DNA from: Leptidea sinapis
Lineage: Eukaryota > Arthropoda > Insecta > Lepidoptera > Pieridae
Assembly (NCBI RefSeq): GCF_905404315.1
Contig: NC_066282.1
Span: 12,734,501-12,798,500 of the forward strand
Reading direction: 5' to 3'
DNA length: 64,000 nucleotides
Shown here: in pieces, positions 44,562 to 56,034 of the stretch
Numbering within the stretch: the first letter of the stretch is position 1
Layout: each line of letters starts with the position of its first letter
Made by a program: the position numbers and the translations under genes
The notes under the pieces: generated by a model
Database searches by the model: none
Seen by the model: only the letters and a program-made list of their open reading frames with translations
Told to the model about the DNA's origin: nothing

Positions 44562-44707
44562 CCTGTGGGCACTATATTTCTGTTAATCACAAAACGTAAT
44601 GCTGAACACTGGCACTCCAATAAGGACCACAATGCAGGAACACGGAACCGATGTTCACTCTTTCGAGAATTTCAAATGTTTGTGTTGATTTCGAAATCGA
44701 CGCTTCG

Positions 44708-44715
44708 CTTTTATA
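44708..44715 (-). promoter_or_regulatory. TATA box of the cuticle gene
   Basis: TATAAAAG on the minus strand, 147 bases upstream of the start codon. Transcription would start near 44685, leaving a 5' UTR of about 125 bases. Tissue- and stage-specific cuticle genes usually have such TATA boxes. Confidence 0.65.
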
Positions 44716-45329
44716 CATTTGCAACATCAACTCATATCTTCTGCGGCAACTTGAACACACTCAGCCGCGTACGTCATACGAACACACACACAAGCAAACG
44801 GCCTACGTATTTTTTATCACACATACCATTCTATTACTGTATCGGGGCATCCGTGATGCGGTTCAATACTTACTTAATCCCTTCACCACGACCGCCTTTA
44901 TTTCCTCGAATAAATTGTGTTTTCCCAAATATTGGTTATTGTCGGAATTAGAATAACTAGAGATTAACATTATTTAATATTATGAATATCGACTTTGCGG
45001 TTTACTTTTAAGAATCCGTCGTTTATGAAGTGATTTGAAAAATATAATTTTCATTTTTACGGATTGGCCTCCATACATATTTATTATATAATAGTTAATT
45101 GTGAAAATTTATTATTGGTCTACAATGTTGTAATGTTTGTTTGTTATTTTATATGTTTTTAACAGTGCTATATGTCTTCCAAATAAAAAAATAATAATTC
45201 GTGGCTTTGTTCATGTTTGGTATACAGCAATTTATTAGTTAGTAGCAAGTATACAGTTTTTCAACAATAAACCTCTGGTATCGCTGGGCTGGGCTTTTCA
45301 TGGGCTGGTCATTTCTATTACTTTCCATC
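44716..45329. other. Upstream region of the cuticle gene
   Basis: Presumed promoter side. Plus-strand open frames over 44565-44956 overlap the 5' UTR and TATA box, lack any domain, and are treated as chance. The remainder is AT-rich. Confidence 0.4.
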
Positions 45330-45662
45330 AGTGAAGTCCGTTTGCCCCATTTGATTATCATCAGCCGGAAAACGTCCAAGACGTCCATAATGGATGTTCT
45401 GGACAAAGCCTTCCATAAAGATCTCCACGACGATCGTTCCTGCAACCAACGTATTCCGGTGATCTTCTTGTGGGGGGCCTACCAACAATGCGTCTTCCGT
45501 TACGTGGTTGCCTTTCGAAGACTTTTATGCTCCACTGGCCATCTGCCCGTCGACTTTACATCTCCTAGGGATCTCCTCATTTCTGACGCGATCCCGCAGG
45601 GAAACTCTGAGCATAGCCCTCTCTGTTGCCCTCTGGGCGACCATGAGCTTTCTCAGTCTTGC
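45330..45662 (-). mobile_element. RTE-type LINE C-terminal relic
   Basis: The minus strand gives pieces KLMVAQRATERAM, RVRNEEIPRR and QMASGA, then VGGPP-like sequence and EIFMEGFVQNIHYG. These match the family of 35440-35998 with frameshifts. No (GAT)n tail is seen here. Confidence 0.6.
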
Positions 45663-45765
45663 TGCGTTAACTTAAAAAACAAAAACAATCATTTGCTGAA
45701 GTACAAATGAATCAGAGAAGCTCATATTGTCCCTGAGTCTACTCTTGTATATGTGTTGCATCAAA

Positions 45766-46080
45766 TAGTGGGAGGTTCCTTTGCACAGGATGCCGTCTAG
45801 ATTACGGGTACCACAACGGCGCCTATTTCTGCCGTGAATCAGTAATGTGTAAGCATTACTGTGTTTCGGTCTGAAGGGCGCCGTAGCTAGCGAAATTACT
45901 GGGCAAATGAGACTTAACATCTTATGTCTCAAGGTGACGAGCGCAGTTGTAGTGCCGCTCAGAATTTTTGGGGTTTTTCAAAGAATCTTAAGCGGCACTG
46001 CATTGTAATGAGCAGGACGCATCAATTACCATCAAATGACCGTCCTGCTCGTCTCGTTATTTAAAAAATTTCATAAAAAA
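45766..46080 (+). repeat. SINE-like repeat A, full length
   Basis: From AGTGGGAGGTTCCTTTGCAC to TTTCATAAAAAAAAA. Directly followed by repeat C, whose start may share the A/T junction. Confidence 0.85.
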
Positions 46081-46084
46081 AAAT

Positions 46085-46330
46085 CAAATTCGAATATTTT
46101 TACTCACAATAGGATATGATATTACTTATTGGTAGTTAAATCTACCACCCATGCGAAAAAGTATGCCTGACCTGAGAAGAATGGGTACATCAGACTCAGC
46201 GGCCTTTTTTTTTTTAAATATCATTACAATGTAATATCATACAATAAAATTTATTATTTTTAAACCTCGAAGGCGGTCGCTCCATTCCCAATCTATGTTG
46301 TCAACAAGAAAGTCATTTATGAATATGTTT
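46085..46330 (+). repeat. Dispersed repeat C
   Basis: TCAAATTCGAATATTTTTAC, GATATTACTTATTGGTAGTT, CTGACCTGAGAAGAATGGGT and GGCGGTCGCTCCATTCCCAA. A diverged copy. Confidence 0.68.
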
Positions 46331-46886
46331 ATTTAGTAACCGTAGCGCACAAATACCCGGTAATAATCCTGGTAGGTATTTACAAAATGACAATGTTGCT
46401 TTTTTCCGAGTCATCGATGTATATGCTATGTACCTTCATTTTAATGTTATTGTTATTTCAAACCAATATAAATTGATTTACGCAAACACTGGTACCCATA
46501 ACACAAGTTAGATCTTATCATGGGTATCATAGTTTCAATTCAACACTGTATTTTATTTAAGATAAGTTAATTTTTAAAACGTAGTTGATATAATATATTT
46601 AAGTGTTGTGAACGTCTATTTTTGTGAAATAAAGTTCATTATTATTAGTATTATTATCTATGTATGTGAAAATGAATATTTTTTTTGTTATCTTGCACCC
46701 ATTGACTTTTCCTAGAATGGGTAAGCAATTTGTGTAAGTGTGTCAATATAATATTTAAAAAAATTGTGATGGAAAAGTGACATCTTGTTGATCCGATCGT
46801 TAGCCGGAATTTAAACATAAAAACTCCTTCATTATGTGCCATAGGCGTAGTAAGGCTTTTTGGAGTTGTCATGACGAAGTATAATA
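46331..46886. other. Non-coding, nothing recognised
   Basis: AT-rich spacer. Confidence 0.3.
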
Positions 46887-47201
46887 CCAGTGGGAGGCTC
46901 CTTTGCACAGGATGTAGGCTAGATTATAGGTACAACGGTGCCTATTTCTGCCGTGAAGCAGTAATGTGTAAGCTTTATTGTATTTTGGTCTGAAGGACGC
47001 CGTACCTAGTGAAATTACTGGGCAAATGAGACTTAACATGGCACCTTATGACTCAAGGTGCAAGCGCAATTGTGGTGCCGCTCCGATTTTTTTGTGTTTT
47101 TCAAGAATCCTGAGCGGTACTTCACTGTAAAGGGCAGGGCGTTTCAATTACTATCAGCTAAACAACCTACTCGTCTCGTACCTTATTGTCATAAAAAAAA
47201 C
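46887..47201 (+). repeat. SINE-like repeat A, full length, diverged
   Basis: From CCAGTGGGAGGCTCCTTTGC to ACCTTATTGTCATAAAAAAA. Several CpG-type changes relative to the 28200 copy. Confidence 0.82.
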
Positions 47202-47247
47202 TTCACGCTATATTTTAATTATATTATAAATAAATATAATAATAATT

Positions 47248-47466
47248 TTAGCGTACGGGTCCTCTGCTGTTAAGTGATCACCGCCGCCCACAATCTCTTG
47301 TAACAACAGAGGAATCACAGGAGCATTGCCGGCCTTTAAGGAATGCGTATGCGCTTTTTTTGAAGGTACCCATGTCGTATCGTCGCGGAAACACCGCATA
47401 AGGAAGCTCATTCCACAGCTTTGTAGTACGTGGAAGAAAGCTCCTTGAAAACCGCACAAAACCAAA
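47248..47466 (-). mobile_element. CR1-like LINE 3' end
   Basis: The minus strand reads LWNELP / RYDTWVPSK-type frames, with GATACGACATGGGTACCTTC and TTGTTACAAGAGATTGTGGG as reverse complements of the plus text. Starts near GCGTACGGGTCCTCTGCTGT, without the A tail, and ends after CTCCTTGAAAACCGCAC. About 220 bp. Confidence 0.72.
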
Positions 47467-47774
47467 TTATTTAATATAAAGTCATTAATTGTTTGTTATT
47501 TGCCACACGTCATTCATTTACATTTGACAGGCTTACAGCCTACTTGTCTATTGATCGTTACCAATAAAATTAATTTTATATTTATAACAATGAACGAACA
47601 TAGTTTCCACTAACAATGACACGGTTCAACATATAAAAGCTTATGATTGATTGATATTTCATTACCTAAGGTGATAAATTATCGCTGATAAATAATAATC
47701 ACGTTGTTAATCTGTCATACAATGTTAAAACCTCTGTGTTAACGTAAAATCAAATTTTCACAAAGGGTTTATAA
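47467..47774. other. Non-coding, nothing recognised
   Basis: AT-rich spacer. Confidence 0.3.
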
Positions 47775-47974
47775 TATAAATAGTATTTGATACATAAATA
47801 TTCGTGCGTGTGTTTGTCACTGAACTCCTCCTAAACGACTGGACCGATTTTAATGAAGTTTTCTGTGTGTCTTCAGTTTAAGTATATTCACAATTGAACT
47901 ACTTTCTAAGAGACTGGTCCGATTTTGATGAATTTAAGACGTGTGTTCAGGACACCGGCTGTTCGGTCCGCTAG
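47775..47974 (+). mobile_element. Helitron-like end, CTAG|T
   Basis: Two similar lines in tandem (ACGACTGGACCGATTTTAAT and AGACTGGTCCGATTTTGATG), then an end CTGTTCGGTCCGCTAG followed by T. Similar to the ends at 19015 and 28092, with weaker 3' similarity. Confidence 0.35.
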
Positions 47975-48778
47975 TAAAATATAAAAATAAAGATATTTTG
48001 ATGAAAGTAATGTTATGTTTTTTACTTAAAAAAATACTTTCATAAATATTTAAAATGTTAAAATACAAATTATAAGTTAGTAAAAATACCGTTGTGGTTC
48101 CCATCATGTGCAAAGGAGCCTCCCACTGGCACAATACTAAAATAGTAAATGGTTCACCATAAAAGAAGAATTTTAGCGATTCCAACTACGGTAGAATCGC
48201 ACTTTCTTCGCACTCCCTTATTTAATTCGAGATGAATTTACTCGAGCGTTACATAGCCGAACGTAACAGGTCATTCTATACTCACAAAATAAAATATGAC
48301 CACCTAAAGAAGCTTTCATTTCAAAGCACTGTTAACAGTGTCTGTGACAGTAAAATAGTAGACAAAATATAACAGAATTCTTAGCTTCATCTGATGAATC
48401 ATTAAGTTGTATTAAATCTCGCTATATCTCCAGTAGAAACACTTAACCTTTAAGGTCACGATATTGTATATTGTACACCACGATCTTGTATTTTTATCAT
48501 CTTGACGTTTTGCCGGAAAGTACAGCTGTTTATAATGCATTGTGTCAATTGTTAGAGAAAAATTGCCTATTTGACCTCATTAGCTACAGCTGAATAGAAC
48601 TCATTTATTATAATTTGAAATCGATGAAAGGCTTCGATGATTTGTTTAGTAAATGTTTTGTTACTGAATTTAAAGCTAAGAAGGAGTTAACGTGTTTATT
48701 GAATAAACTGTTGCATTCATTTAGAACAGACTCATGTGAGATAGTAAAAATTTAAAATTGAACTCTGTACACTCAGAT
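47975..48778. other. Non-coding with a SINE-like scrap at 48089-48129
   Basis: The scrap reads CCGTTGTGGTTCCCATCATG then TGCAAAGGAGCCTCCCACTG, the reverse of the 5' end of repeat A. The rest is AT-rich without a feature. Confidence 0.45.
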
Positions 48779-48952
48779 TTTTTTATGGAAAAAGGAAGAC
48801 AAACGAGCGTACGGGTCACCTGGTGTTTAGTGATCACCGCCGCCCACATTCTCTTGCAACACCAGACGAATCTCAGTAGCGTTTACGGCCTTTAAGTAAG
48901 TAGGTGTACGCGCTTTTTTTGAAGGTACCCATGTCGTATCATCCCGGAAACG
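48779..48952 (-). mobile_element. CR1-like LINE 3' end, interrupted by a MITE
   Basis: A reverse A tail (TTTTTTATGGAAAAAGGAAG), then GACAAACGAGCGTACGGGTC, ACCTGGTGTTTAGTGATCAC and ATGTCGTATCATCCCGGAAA. It stops where the TTAA-flanked element begins. No continuation was found on the other side. Confidence 0.78.
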
Positions 48953-48958
48953 GATTAA

Positions 48959-49371
48959 GGATTGGTCTCCATTGCGCTCCAACTAGATACCGCACTACAT
49001 ACGAACAATAGCTTTTTGTTACTGCAACTATTAGAAGCTTGTGTGCGTGGCATTTTGACACTCAATGGCATCTATCAAATTTTGTTACATATATACGCTT
49101 TGTGTTATTTTACATTGAAATTAATAACATACAAAATACTTACTGATGATATGTGATCCCAGTGTCTTTCTTATTTCTTGTAGTATTTTTCAAAGTTCTA
49201 CTACACAACGCAACATTTTAGTTTCAATTATTTAATATAGCAAATTTTAACAGAACATAGGGCACGTCAACGTCACACATTGTTCGAGACTGGCTCGGGA
49301 ACGCCCACTTGGGCGTAGTACCTATTAGTTGCCGTACTACTATCTATTTGGAGCGCAGCGGAGACCAATCC
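48959..49371. mobile_element. MITE with TTAA flanks (piggyBac-like)
   Basis: 413 bp. The ends GGATTGGTCTCCATTGCGCT and (reverse) GGATTGGTCTCCGCTGCGCT continue into CCAAMTAGATA and are inverted repeats of over 30 bases with few mismatches. TTAA stands on both sides (48955-48958, 49372-49375), the piggyBac target. No transposase; the 64-codon frame inside is not similar to anything I know. Confidence 0.72.
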
Positions 49372-49375
49372 TTAA

Positions 49376-50304
49376 TCTAATTCTGAACATAAAGATGTTC
49401 AGAGTTCATTTATACTCAGACAAATTCTCGAAGACGAAAAGCATGTCATTAAACCATCACTAAGATATTTTAGAACTTCAGAAATTTACAGTAAAGTTTA
49501 CAGTAAGAAAACTACAGTAGTATCACATGTACCCTTATAAAATAATATATAACTACATAAATGTAGAAAAAATATATGTTTATATAAGGTTAATAAAACT
49601 TTATTATTTCTAAAACATTAGAGCGTGTCCATTGAATTTAAAATCAATTGACTGTCACCTAGTGCTAGCATGAGATGTGATTAATTACCGTTTATTTTAA
49701 TTATCATATAAATCTGACAGATAATAATAGTTTTTTCTTATTTTAGCTACGAATGTAGCACGACCTTGTAAACTTTTATATTATTGATAACTGTTATTAG
49801 TAAGAGATACAAAATAAATAGTTTTGGGTTTACCCGTGAAAGAAGTTATTTGCACATTCTTTTTGCGAGGCTTTTAGCATTTATAAACTTTTGCTATTAT
49901 TGATTCGTGACCTAGAGAAATACATAGCTATTCTTTTGATTAGTAGGTGTAGGTGAGTTTGAGACGTGAGATTATTAATTGAACCTTACATCGTGTGCTA
50001 CATTGTTGAGCTTACAGTGATTTTTTTGCTTACTATCGGAAGTACAGTTAAAAATGATTATGTAAGATTGTCTATATTGTTGTTTAAAGCCATTGCTGTA
50101 GCTTATGTTCTAGTGTGAATTGCATTCACATACGTCATACCATTGTACAAAATGTACTTTATAACGCTTTGGTAAGAAAATCATATTTTTTATGTCAGAA
50201 ATTTTATCTTTTTTTATTTATGTACTGCCATATTCCACACGCTGGTACATGTTACAATGTCGGCGTATACAGTACTAATATTGTAGTATTTATTTATAAT
50301 ATGA
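49376..50304. other. Non-coding, nothing recognised
   Basis: 0.9 kb of AT-rich spacer. Confidence 0.35.
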
Positions 50305-50700
50305 TAAGCATTTGATCGCGTGCCATGCAGAGCTGCTCGAATCGTCGGGGACCCAGTGCTCTTTGAATGGCTCCATCACCTGACGTTGCGTAGAGACGTC
50401 GCTTCAATGTGCTTCTATCGCATATATCACGGGAAGTATTCCGCAGAGGTGGTTCACCTGATTCTTGCCGCCGAATTAAGCCTTCGCACAACACGCCACA
50501 AATTACGATATCATCCCCACCATTTGGATGTGTGGCATTCTTTCTCTGCAGGTTTCAAGAAACTTTCTTCCACAGACGTCAAAGCTGTGGAATGAGCTTC
50601 CTTGTTTCAGGGACGATACGACATGGATACCATCAGAAAACGTGTACACCTTCCTTAAAGGCTGGCAACGCTCCTGTGAATCCTCCTGTGTTGCAAAAGA
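50305..50700 (+). mobile_element. CR1-like LINE 3' end, coding part
   Basis: FDRVPCRAARIVGDPVLFEW, LTLRRDVASMCFYRIYHGKY, LRTTRHKLRYHPHHLDVWHS and then a frameshift into WNELPCFRDD / FLKGWQRSC, stopping without the usual 3' UTR. A longer but more decayed copy than 37961-38275. Confidence 0.75.
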
Positions 50701-52440
50701 CTCTTTCGTCCTCCTCTTCCAATCTAAAAACACAAATGTGTCACGAAGAAGAGTAAGCTATGCTTCCAGTGAAAATAGAATGTATACAAACCATGAAGTT
50801 CAGAAGTTAATCTGCAAAGTAAATAATAACGGAACTTATGCAGAGGAGTAAAAATAATTTATAGCAGATTTAAATCTTATTCTCACCTGCCAGCAGGTTG
50901 CGATAAGTTATTCTACTTCCGTGGTTTTTCATATTTTGAAAGATAGCTTGGCGACGCTGTAATAGTTTGTAATATTTCTTTTTTATTTTTATAACTTCAC
51001 GTAAAAATACAGACATACAAATAGTGTATGTACGCACGCACGACGTTATTCTTCTTTGGCGTAAAACGCTAAGGATACAAAAAAAAATATTAGAAGGATA
51101 ATTCAATTGATGTTCTGTTCTTCTAGGAGGCCTACACCTTAGAGGTTGAGAACGGCTAAAGAAGAAGAAGAAAGAAGAAGGTATTTCTTATTGATCTAAA
51201 ATTCATCAGATCATGAATTTTGAGTATTCGAGTAAAAAAGTCATATAACATAATTTGCCCAGTAGGTACTCCAAATGGAATGGCCATTTAAGATTTAGTT
51301 GTGTGGAGTCACCAACTTAACAAAGTATGTCCCATTTCTTTTAACAAGATACAGAAAAAGTATCATTATTAATATTATAATTGCTAGTTGAAGTTTGTTT
51401 TATACTTGGTGTAGTGTATTGACATCTAGTCTGAACTGAGTATGTGTTAACTATCATATTCACTGTCATGACATCGACAGTGACATTAACCGTGTGACGT
51501 TGAGTGCTACATAACGAATGCACAGTAGAGAACAGCGGAAGGCAGTTCTACTCGGCTAACGGTTGCGTGCGGACGTCCCCGGGTGTAGTGCTATATGGTA
51601 AAGATAAGTAGTTACCTTTGAACGCCTATTTTCAATCGATCATCATGAAAATAATTTTGTATTCGTGTCGCCTGGGACCGATAAAATTATATAGATATAT
51701 AAAGAAAGAGTCAAAGTATTAGGCTTAAACTGAGCGCTTATGAATCATAATAAAAAATATTCAAGTAATTTGAATTACTAACTCTACTATATGTCCGTAA
51801 ATAGTAGAGCTCATTAAAAGAACATACAACAAAATATATTTTATCCCAAAATTTTAACATCATCCTGCGAGATCGCGTTTTAACCAAATTACATGTTCTA
51901 ATCTACGGTTAACAATTAAAACAATCGACCAAAAGCAAAGAAGTTATTATATTTACGAAACAATAAAGTATAATAAGTGTTAGGTTAGATTATCTGACTT
52001 CATACCTATAGGTCAATAAAAGCATAGTTTATTTCATCGTTTTGTGGAGTATTGTGGAGGCGCCAAAAGTATTGTGCTATATACTTTATAGCCATTCTCA
52101 ATATGGCCGACTCAGTTTAAAGGTCCGAACCCGTTATTTCGTTTAGTTGATTGCAAATCGCTTTGGGTAATTCGCAGGGCGTAATAAATATGATGGTTAT
52201 GATAAAATCAGCGTTTTCGTTTAACTTCCTGGAGTTATACATACATACATACATAGCCGGTATGTAAATGAAAATTTATGTGTCATCAACGGTATGAGGG
52301 TGTATCTAAGCTGTTATTCTGCTAAAAATTAACTGGGAAATAATATCAGGGTAATTGATAGTAGAAAAATTTGGATACATTCGACACATAAAATGGAGTA
52401 GTACTTCGATCCTTGGGTCTGATGATTTCAGTCTCAGTAA
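50701..52440. other. Non-coding, possible RTE (GAA)n tail at 51110-51182
   Basis: TTCTAGGAGGCCTACACCTT followed by GGCTAAAGAAGAAGAAGAAA resembles the tail of the RTE copy at 54659-55236. A CATACATACATACATA run lies at about 52239-52256. The remainder shows no gene. Confidence 0.35.
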
Positions 52441-52870
52441 GAACCATTTGATCGCGTACAACGCAGAGCTGTTCGAATTGTCGGGGGTCCTGTGCACACT
52501 CTATGAACGGCTAGAGCACTTGGCGTTGCGTAGAGACGAGGCGTCTTTGTGTGTCTTCTACCGCATAATGATGTTGATTCCTGCCACCGAACTCCATCTT
52601 TACAAGACGCGCAGAAAAACTGGACATCATCTCCACCATGTGTTTGTGTGGATTTCATCTACAGTGCAGTTTTAAAACTATGGAATGAGCTTTCTTGCAA
52701 GGTTTTCCCAAGACTATACGACATGGGTAACCTCAACCTCAAACACACGTTTACTTTTATAAACCTTCCGTTTAGGCTCCTATGATTCCTCTGGTATTTC
52801 AGGAGAATGTGGGTGATCACTTAACATCACGTGACCCGTATGCTCATTTGCCTCCTCTCGTATTAAAATG
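52441..52870 (+). mobile_element. CR1-like LINE 3' end with UTR, decayed
   Basis: FDRVQRR-like start (TTTGATCGCGTACAACGCAG), then LALRRDEASLCVFYRI, HHVFVWISSTVQF, LWNELSCKVFPRLYDMG, and a 3' UTR with GTGATCACTTAACATCACGT and CTCATTTGCCTCCTCTCGTA. It has an internal deletion after FYRI. Confidence 0.72.
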
Positions 52871-52889
52871 TAATATTAGGGAAAAAAAG

Positions 52890-53395
52890 TTTTTTTTTTT
52901 AGATAATATTCATTTCATATCAAAATAATTACCGTTATTATTTGTACATTGCCCCCATCTAACAGGATGATCAATTATGCCTTTACGATAGATCTGTGGT
53001 GATCTAGATTCGACAAACTGTGTTAAAGCATTTTGTACTGCCTCCATTTTCTAAGTAAACTTTTTATCACGAATAAAATTTTCCAAATCGTGAAAAAAAA
53101 ATTGTCCATTGAAGCAAGGTCTGGCGAATACGAAGGTTTCTAATTGCAGTTCCTGTACAGTTAAAACGGTTTCTCGTGCTGTATGAGGTCTCGCGTTATA
53201 ATGGAGCAATAATGGTGTAGATCGGTTCATGAGTTGGGGCTGTTTGCTATCATTGTTCGGAGTTCGGCACAGTAAACATCTGCCGTTATTGCTTGACCAG
53301 ATCGGAGGACATCTTAAGCCATGAAGGTTTAATGTCAATTTGAAGTACCTATTACAATAAAACGGCAAATTCATACCTTAACCCTTATTTACTAT
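52890..53395 (-). pseudogene. mariner transposase C-terminal half, inactive
   Basis: Minus strand: QPQLMNRSTPLLLHYNARPH then TARETVLTVQELQLETF (about 53150-53270), YSPDLASMDNFFF in a second frame (about 53090-53130), DLENFIRDKKFT, ALTQFVESRSPQIYRKGI and HPVRWGQCTNNNGNYF (about 52930). This is the second and third catalytic part of a mariner (DD34D) transposase. The second Asp is Tyr (HYNARPH where active copies have HDNARPH), and there are frameshifts. No inverted ends were recognised. Confidence 0.75.
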
Positions 53396-53667
53396 TGAAA
53401 ATATGGAAAAAAACCTTAAATCCTTATATGAATTCAGAGGGCTAATACAGATTGCATCCGACTGTCTGCAAATTGCAAATAGATCATTCAATGTTTTTGC
53501 ATGATGTGATTGAGTTATTGAATTTAAATGGTTGATTAATATAATCTATAACAGCTATGAATAATTTGTCTTGATCAATAATTAATTTTAAATATTCTTT
53601 AAATAATTATATGTATTTTTTCGAGGTTTTGTAATTTTTTTACGATTGTACATGAGAGTTTTGATTC
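53396..53667. other. Non-coding, nothing recognised
   Basis: AT-rich spacer; may include mariner remains too decayed to see. Confidence 0.3.
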
Positions 53668-54010
53668 AAATTCAAAAATTTATTAAAAATGGAATATGAT
53701 ATCACTTATTGGAAGTCAAAAACTACCACCCATTCGAAAAAGTATGCCTCAGACCTGAGAAGAACGCACGCAAGAAACACACAGGCTTTTCTTTTCACAC
53801 AATATATGGTTTCAATATAATGTCTTACAGTAAAACTAAATATTGAATTGCCTGAGGGCAGTGGCTTCATTTCCAATCTGTGGTATCATTCAGAAAGTCA
53901 TTTATTATAACATAAATATATGAGTATATATACCACACAAACGTTTGTTAGCAATTCTTTTGAATTTCGTAATACAGTTTTGAACATTTTCTTGAAGTTC
54001 TTAACAAAAC
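53668..54010 (+). repeat. Dispersed repeat C, longest copy
   Basis: ATTCAAATTCAAAAATTTAT, GATATCACTTATTGGAAGTC, CAGACCTGAGAAGAACGCAC, TCATTTCCAATCTGTGGTAT and ACCACACAAACGTTTGTTAG. Together with 36993 it gives the fuller extent of the family. Confidence 0.72.
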
Positions 54011-54564
54011 TAACATAAGACTATTTTATGTTATCTATATCAGCCATAATACTCAAGGTATTTCGATTGCGAACTGTAACAGATAAACAGGCATCTTAAG
54101 ATTAATAAAAGCATTCCTTTGAATCATTAACCCTAAATTTTATTTTAATAATGACAACAAGAAATACTATTCTGCGCCACCAAATATTTATGCTACACAT
54201 AATTAATGCGATGAATTATAATAATGTCCGGTTAGATTATACATATGAATTTCCATTGAAATTAATTTGTCACAAAATATATGTGGAATTTCATAGAAAA
54301 TTCCACTCGGATTGCGATGCTGTATGACGCAGTGGTATGCGCTGGCGCCGACTGTCCGCCCCGAGTAATAAACAATATATGTTACTGTTTTATAAAATGC
54401 TGGTGAAGGTAATTATGCGATGAATCCTGCATTATAATATCATCTACATTATATGCGCTGATAGTAGATTATGAGACCTATACATATTAGTAGATCCGGT
54501 CTTAGGTATGTCATACCTTTAAGTTTATTATTAGCCTCGAGAGGGTTATTTTTAATTCTCTCTA
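54011..54564. other. Non-coding, nothing recognised
   Basis: AT-rich spacer. Confidence 0.3.
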
Positions 54565-55376
54565 AGGGGTTTATTTCACCGGGACATGTCGTTGGCGCAA
54601 CCAGTCGCCGCTACCAACAAAATGAATACAGCTCTTTAATAGAGAGTTACTTACCTGGTCGCTAATACTGGTGGCTCGGAAGACGAAATGAAACGGCGAA
54701 TTGCTTTTACCAGATCTGCAATCCAAAAGTTGACGAGGTTATGGCGCGACAGGAATATCACCAAAGCAACTAAAGTCCAGTTAGTGAGATCTCTAGTGTT
54801 TCTCATACTACTAAATGGTGCCGAAATATAGACAGTCAAAGAACAAGAGAGACAAAGGATTGATGCACTAGAAATGTGGTGTTGGAGACGAATGCTACGA
54901 GTATCTTGGACACAACGCTGCAGAAACGTCTCGATACTTGAACAACTCAAGGTGAAAGAAAGGCTTTCATCTATAGTCAGAGCGCGTATCCTCAGATACT
55001 TCGGACATATCACGCGACGTGGAGAGCATGCCATAGAGAGACTTGTTGTTCAGGGAAGTCAGTAGGTCAACAGGACGCTTATGCGCTGGACAGACCAGAT
55101 CAAAGCCCTAACCAACACTCCCCTCAACACATGTGTCAGAGAAGCAACAGCCAGGGATAACTGGCTTAGAATCGTTCGTCATTCGACGTGACCACGACTG
55201 CTCTGTTAAGAGTAGTCCAACGAAGAAGAAGAAGAAACTTACCTGGGGTCCGTTTGGTTTCGCGACCAGCTCTGATGTCTGTATGGTGTCTAGTTTGGTA
55301 GTGTACGGACACCTTGGTGGCGCGACTGATTGCGCCACCATGGTGTCTCGGTGAAATATAGCCCTTAATGATCAAT
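54565..55376. mobile_element. MITE-like element with inverted ends, split by an RTE insertion
   Basis: Left end GGGGTTTATTTCACCGGGAC (about 54568) and, in reverse, right end AGGGCTATATTTCACCGAGA (about 55373) are inverted repeats. They continue through TGGCGCAACCAGTCGCC / TGGCGCAATCAGTCGCG, about 75% identical over 50 bases. TAA/TTA stands at the outer edges, which might fit a Harbinger-type insertion. Without the RTE copy it would be about 225 bp. Confidence 0.5.
54659..55236 (+). mobile_element. RTE-type LINE, 5'-truncated, (GAA)n tail, target duplication
   Basis: Starts TCGCTAATACTGGTGGCTCG and encodes ETKRRIAFTRSAIQKLTRLW, ITKATKVQLVRSLVFLILLN, MWCWRRMLRVSW, RNVSILEQLKVKERLSSI, ARILRYFGHITRR and DQIKALTNTPLN, with stops near 54830 and 55063. 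It ends in GAAGAAGAAGAAGAA. ACTTACCTGG is duplicated at 54649-54658 and 55237-55246. The RT core is missing. A different RTE subfamily from the (GAT)n copies. Confidence 0.85.
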
Positions 55377-56034
55377 AATATTCTTTTATTGCACAGCATT
55401 TTGTCTCATAATGTATAAGAAATCTAAACTATTTCATAAAAAGTAATAAAGAATTAACTGTATAAATATATATTATCGTATATTGGATGCATCAAGCTTT
55501 CGAGCTTGAAATCACTGTTTGTGTAAGGATGCTTTGAGAATATGATGGTCGTGATTACTGTTACTAATTGTATTCATTGCATCATACAATTACATTGATT
55601 TATTAACTATAACAGGTCGACCTGGCACCACAAGCAGCACCCATTCACGAGTTAACGCATGATTAATAATCAAAGATCGGGACATCATAGATTACATTTT
55701 ATCACGCCAGATGGAGTATTTTTCTTGTTTATAGTGTCCAAGCGGATGACGTCACGGGAAGCAGCTAGTGTGATGTAATAATCTGATCAAAATAACAAAA
55801 CATGAATAAAACAGTTCGACCTCTGCATAAAATTGGACGATTCAATTTGGGTATACAATATCGCTTACTCATTTCTTTGGAACGAGCCTTGAAAGCTAAG
55901 TTTATACTGTAAGTGAATATATTTTCCTACATACTTACTAATACACATTTCATTACTAACCATTATTAAAAAAACATCCTATATAAATTATGTGACCATA
56001 TTTTTTACTTTGTCGTAGGCTTTCACCAGTGGGA
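55377..56034. other. Non-coding, nothing recognised
   Basis: No gene. A patch at 55616-55660 (GGTCGACCTGGCACCACAAG) is GC-richer without identity. Confidence 0.3.

Noticed and set aside
44565..44956. Two overlapping plus-strand open frames of over 100 codons
   Set aside because: They cover the 5' UTR and TATA box of the cuticle gene on the opposite strand and show no domain.
55108..55341. Minus-strand frame starting MVAQSVAPP and reaching a perfect splice donor, looking like a first coding exon
   Set aside because: The frame lies in the inverted end of a MITE-like element, has no recognisable protein features, and no following exon was found.
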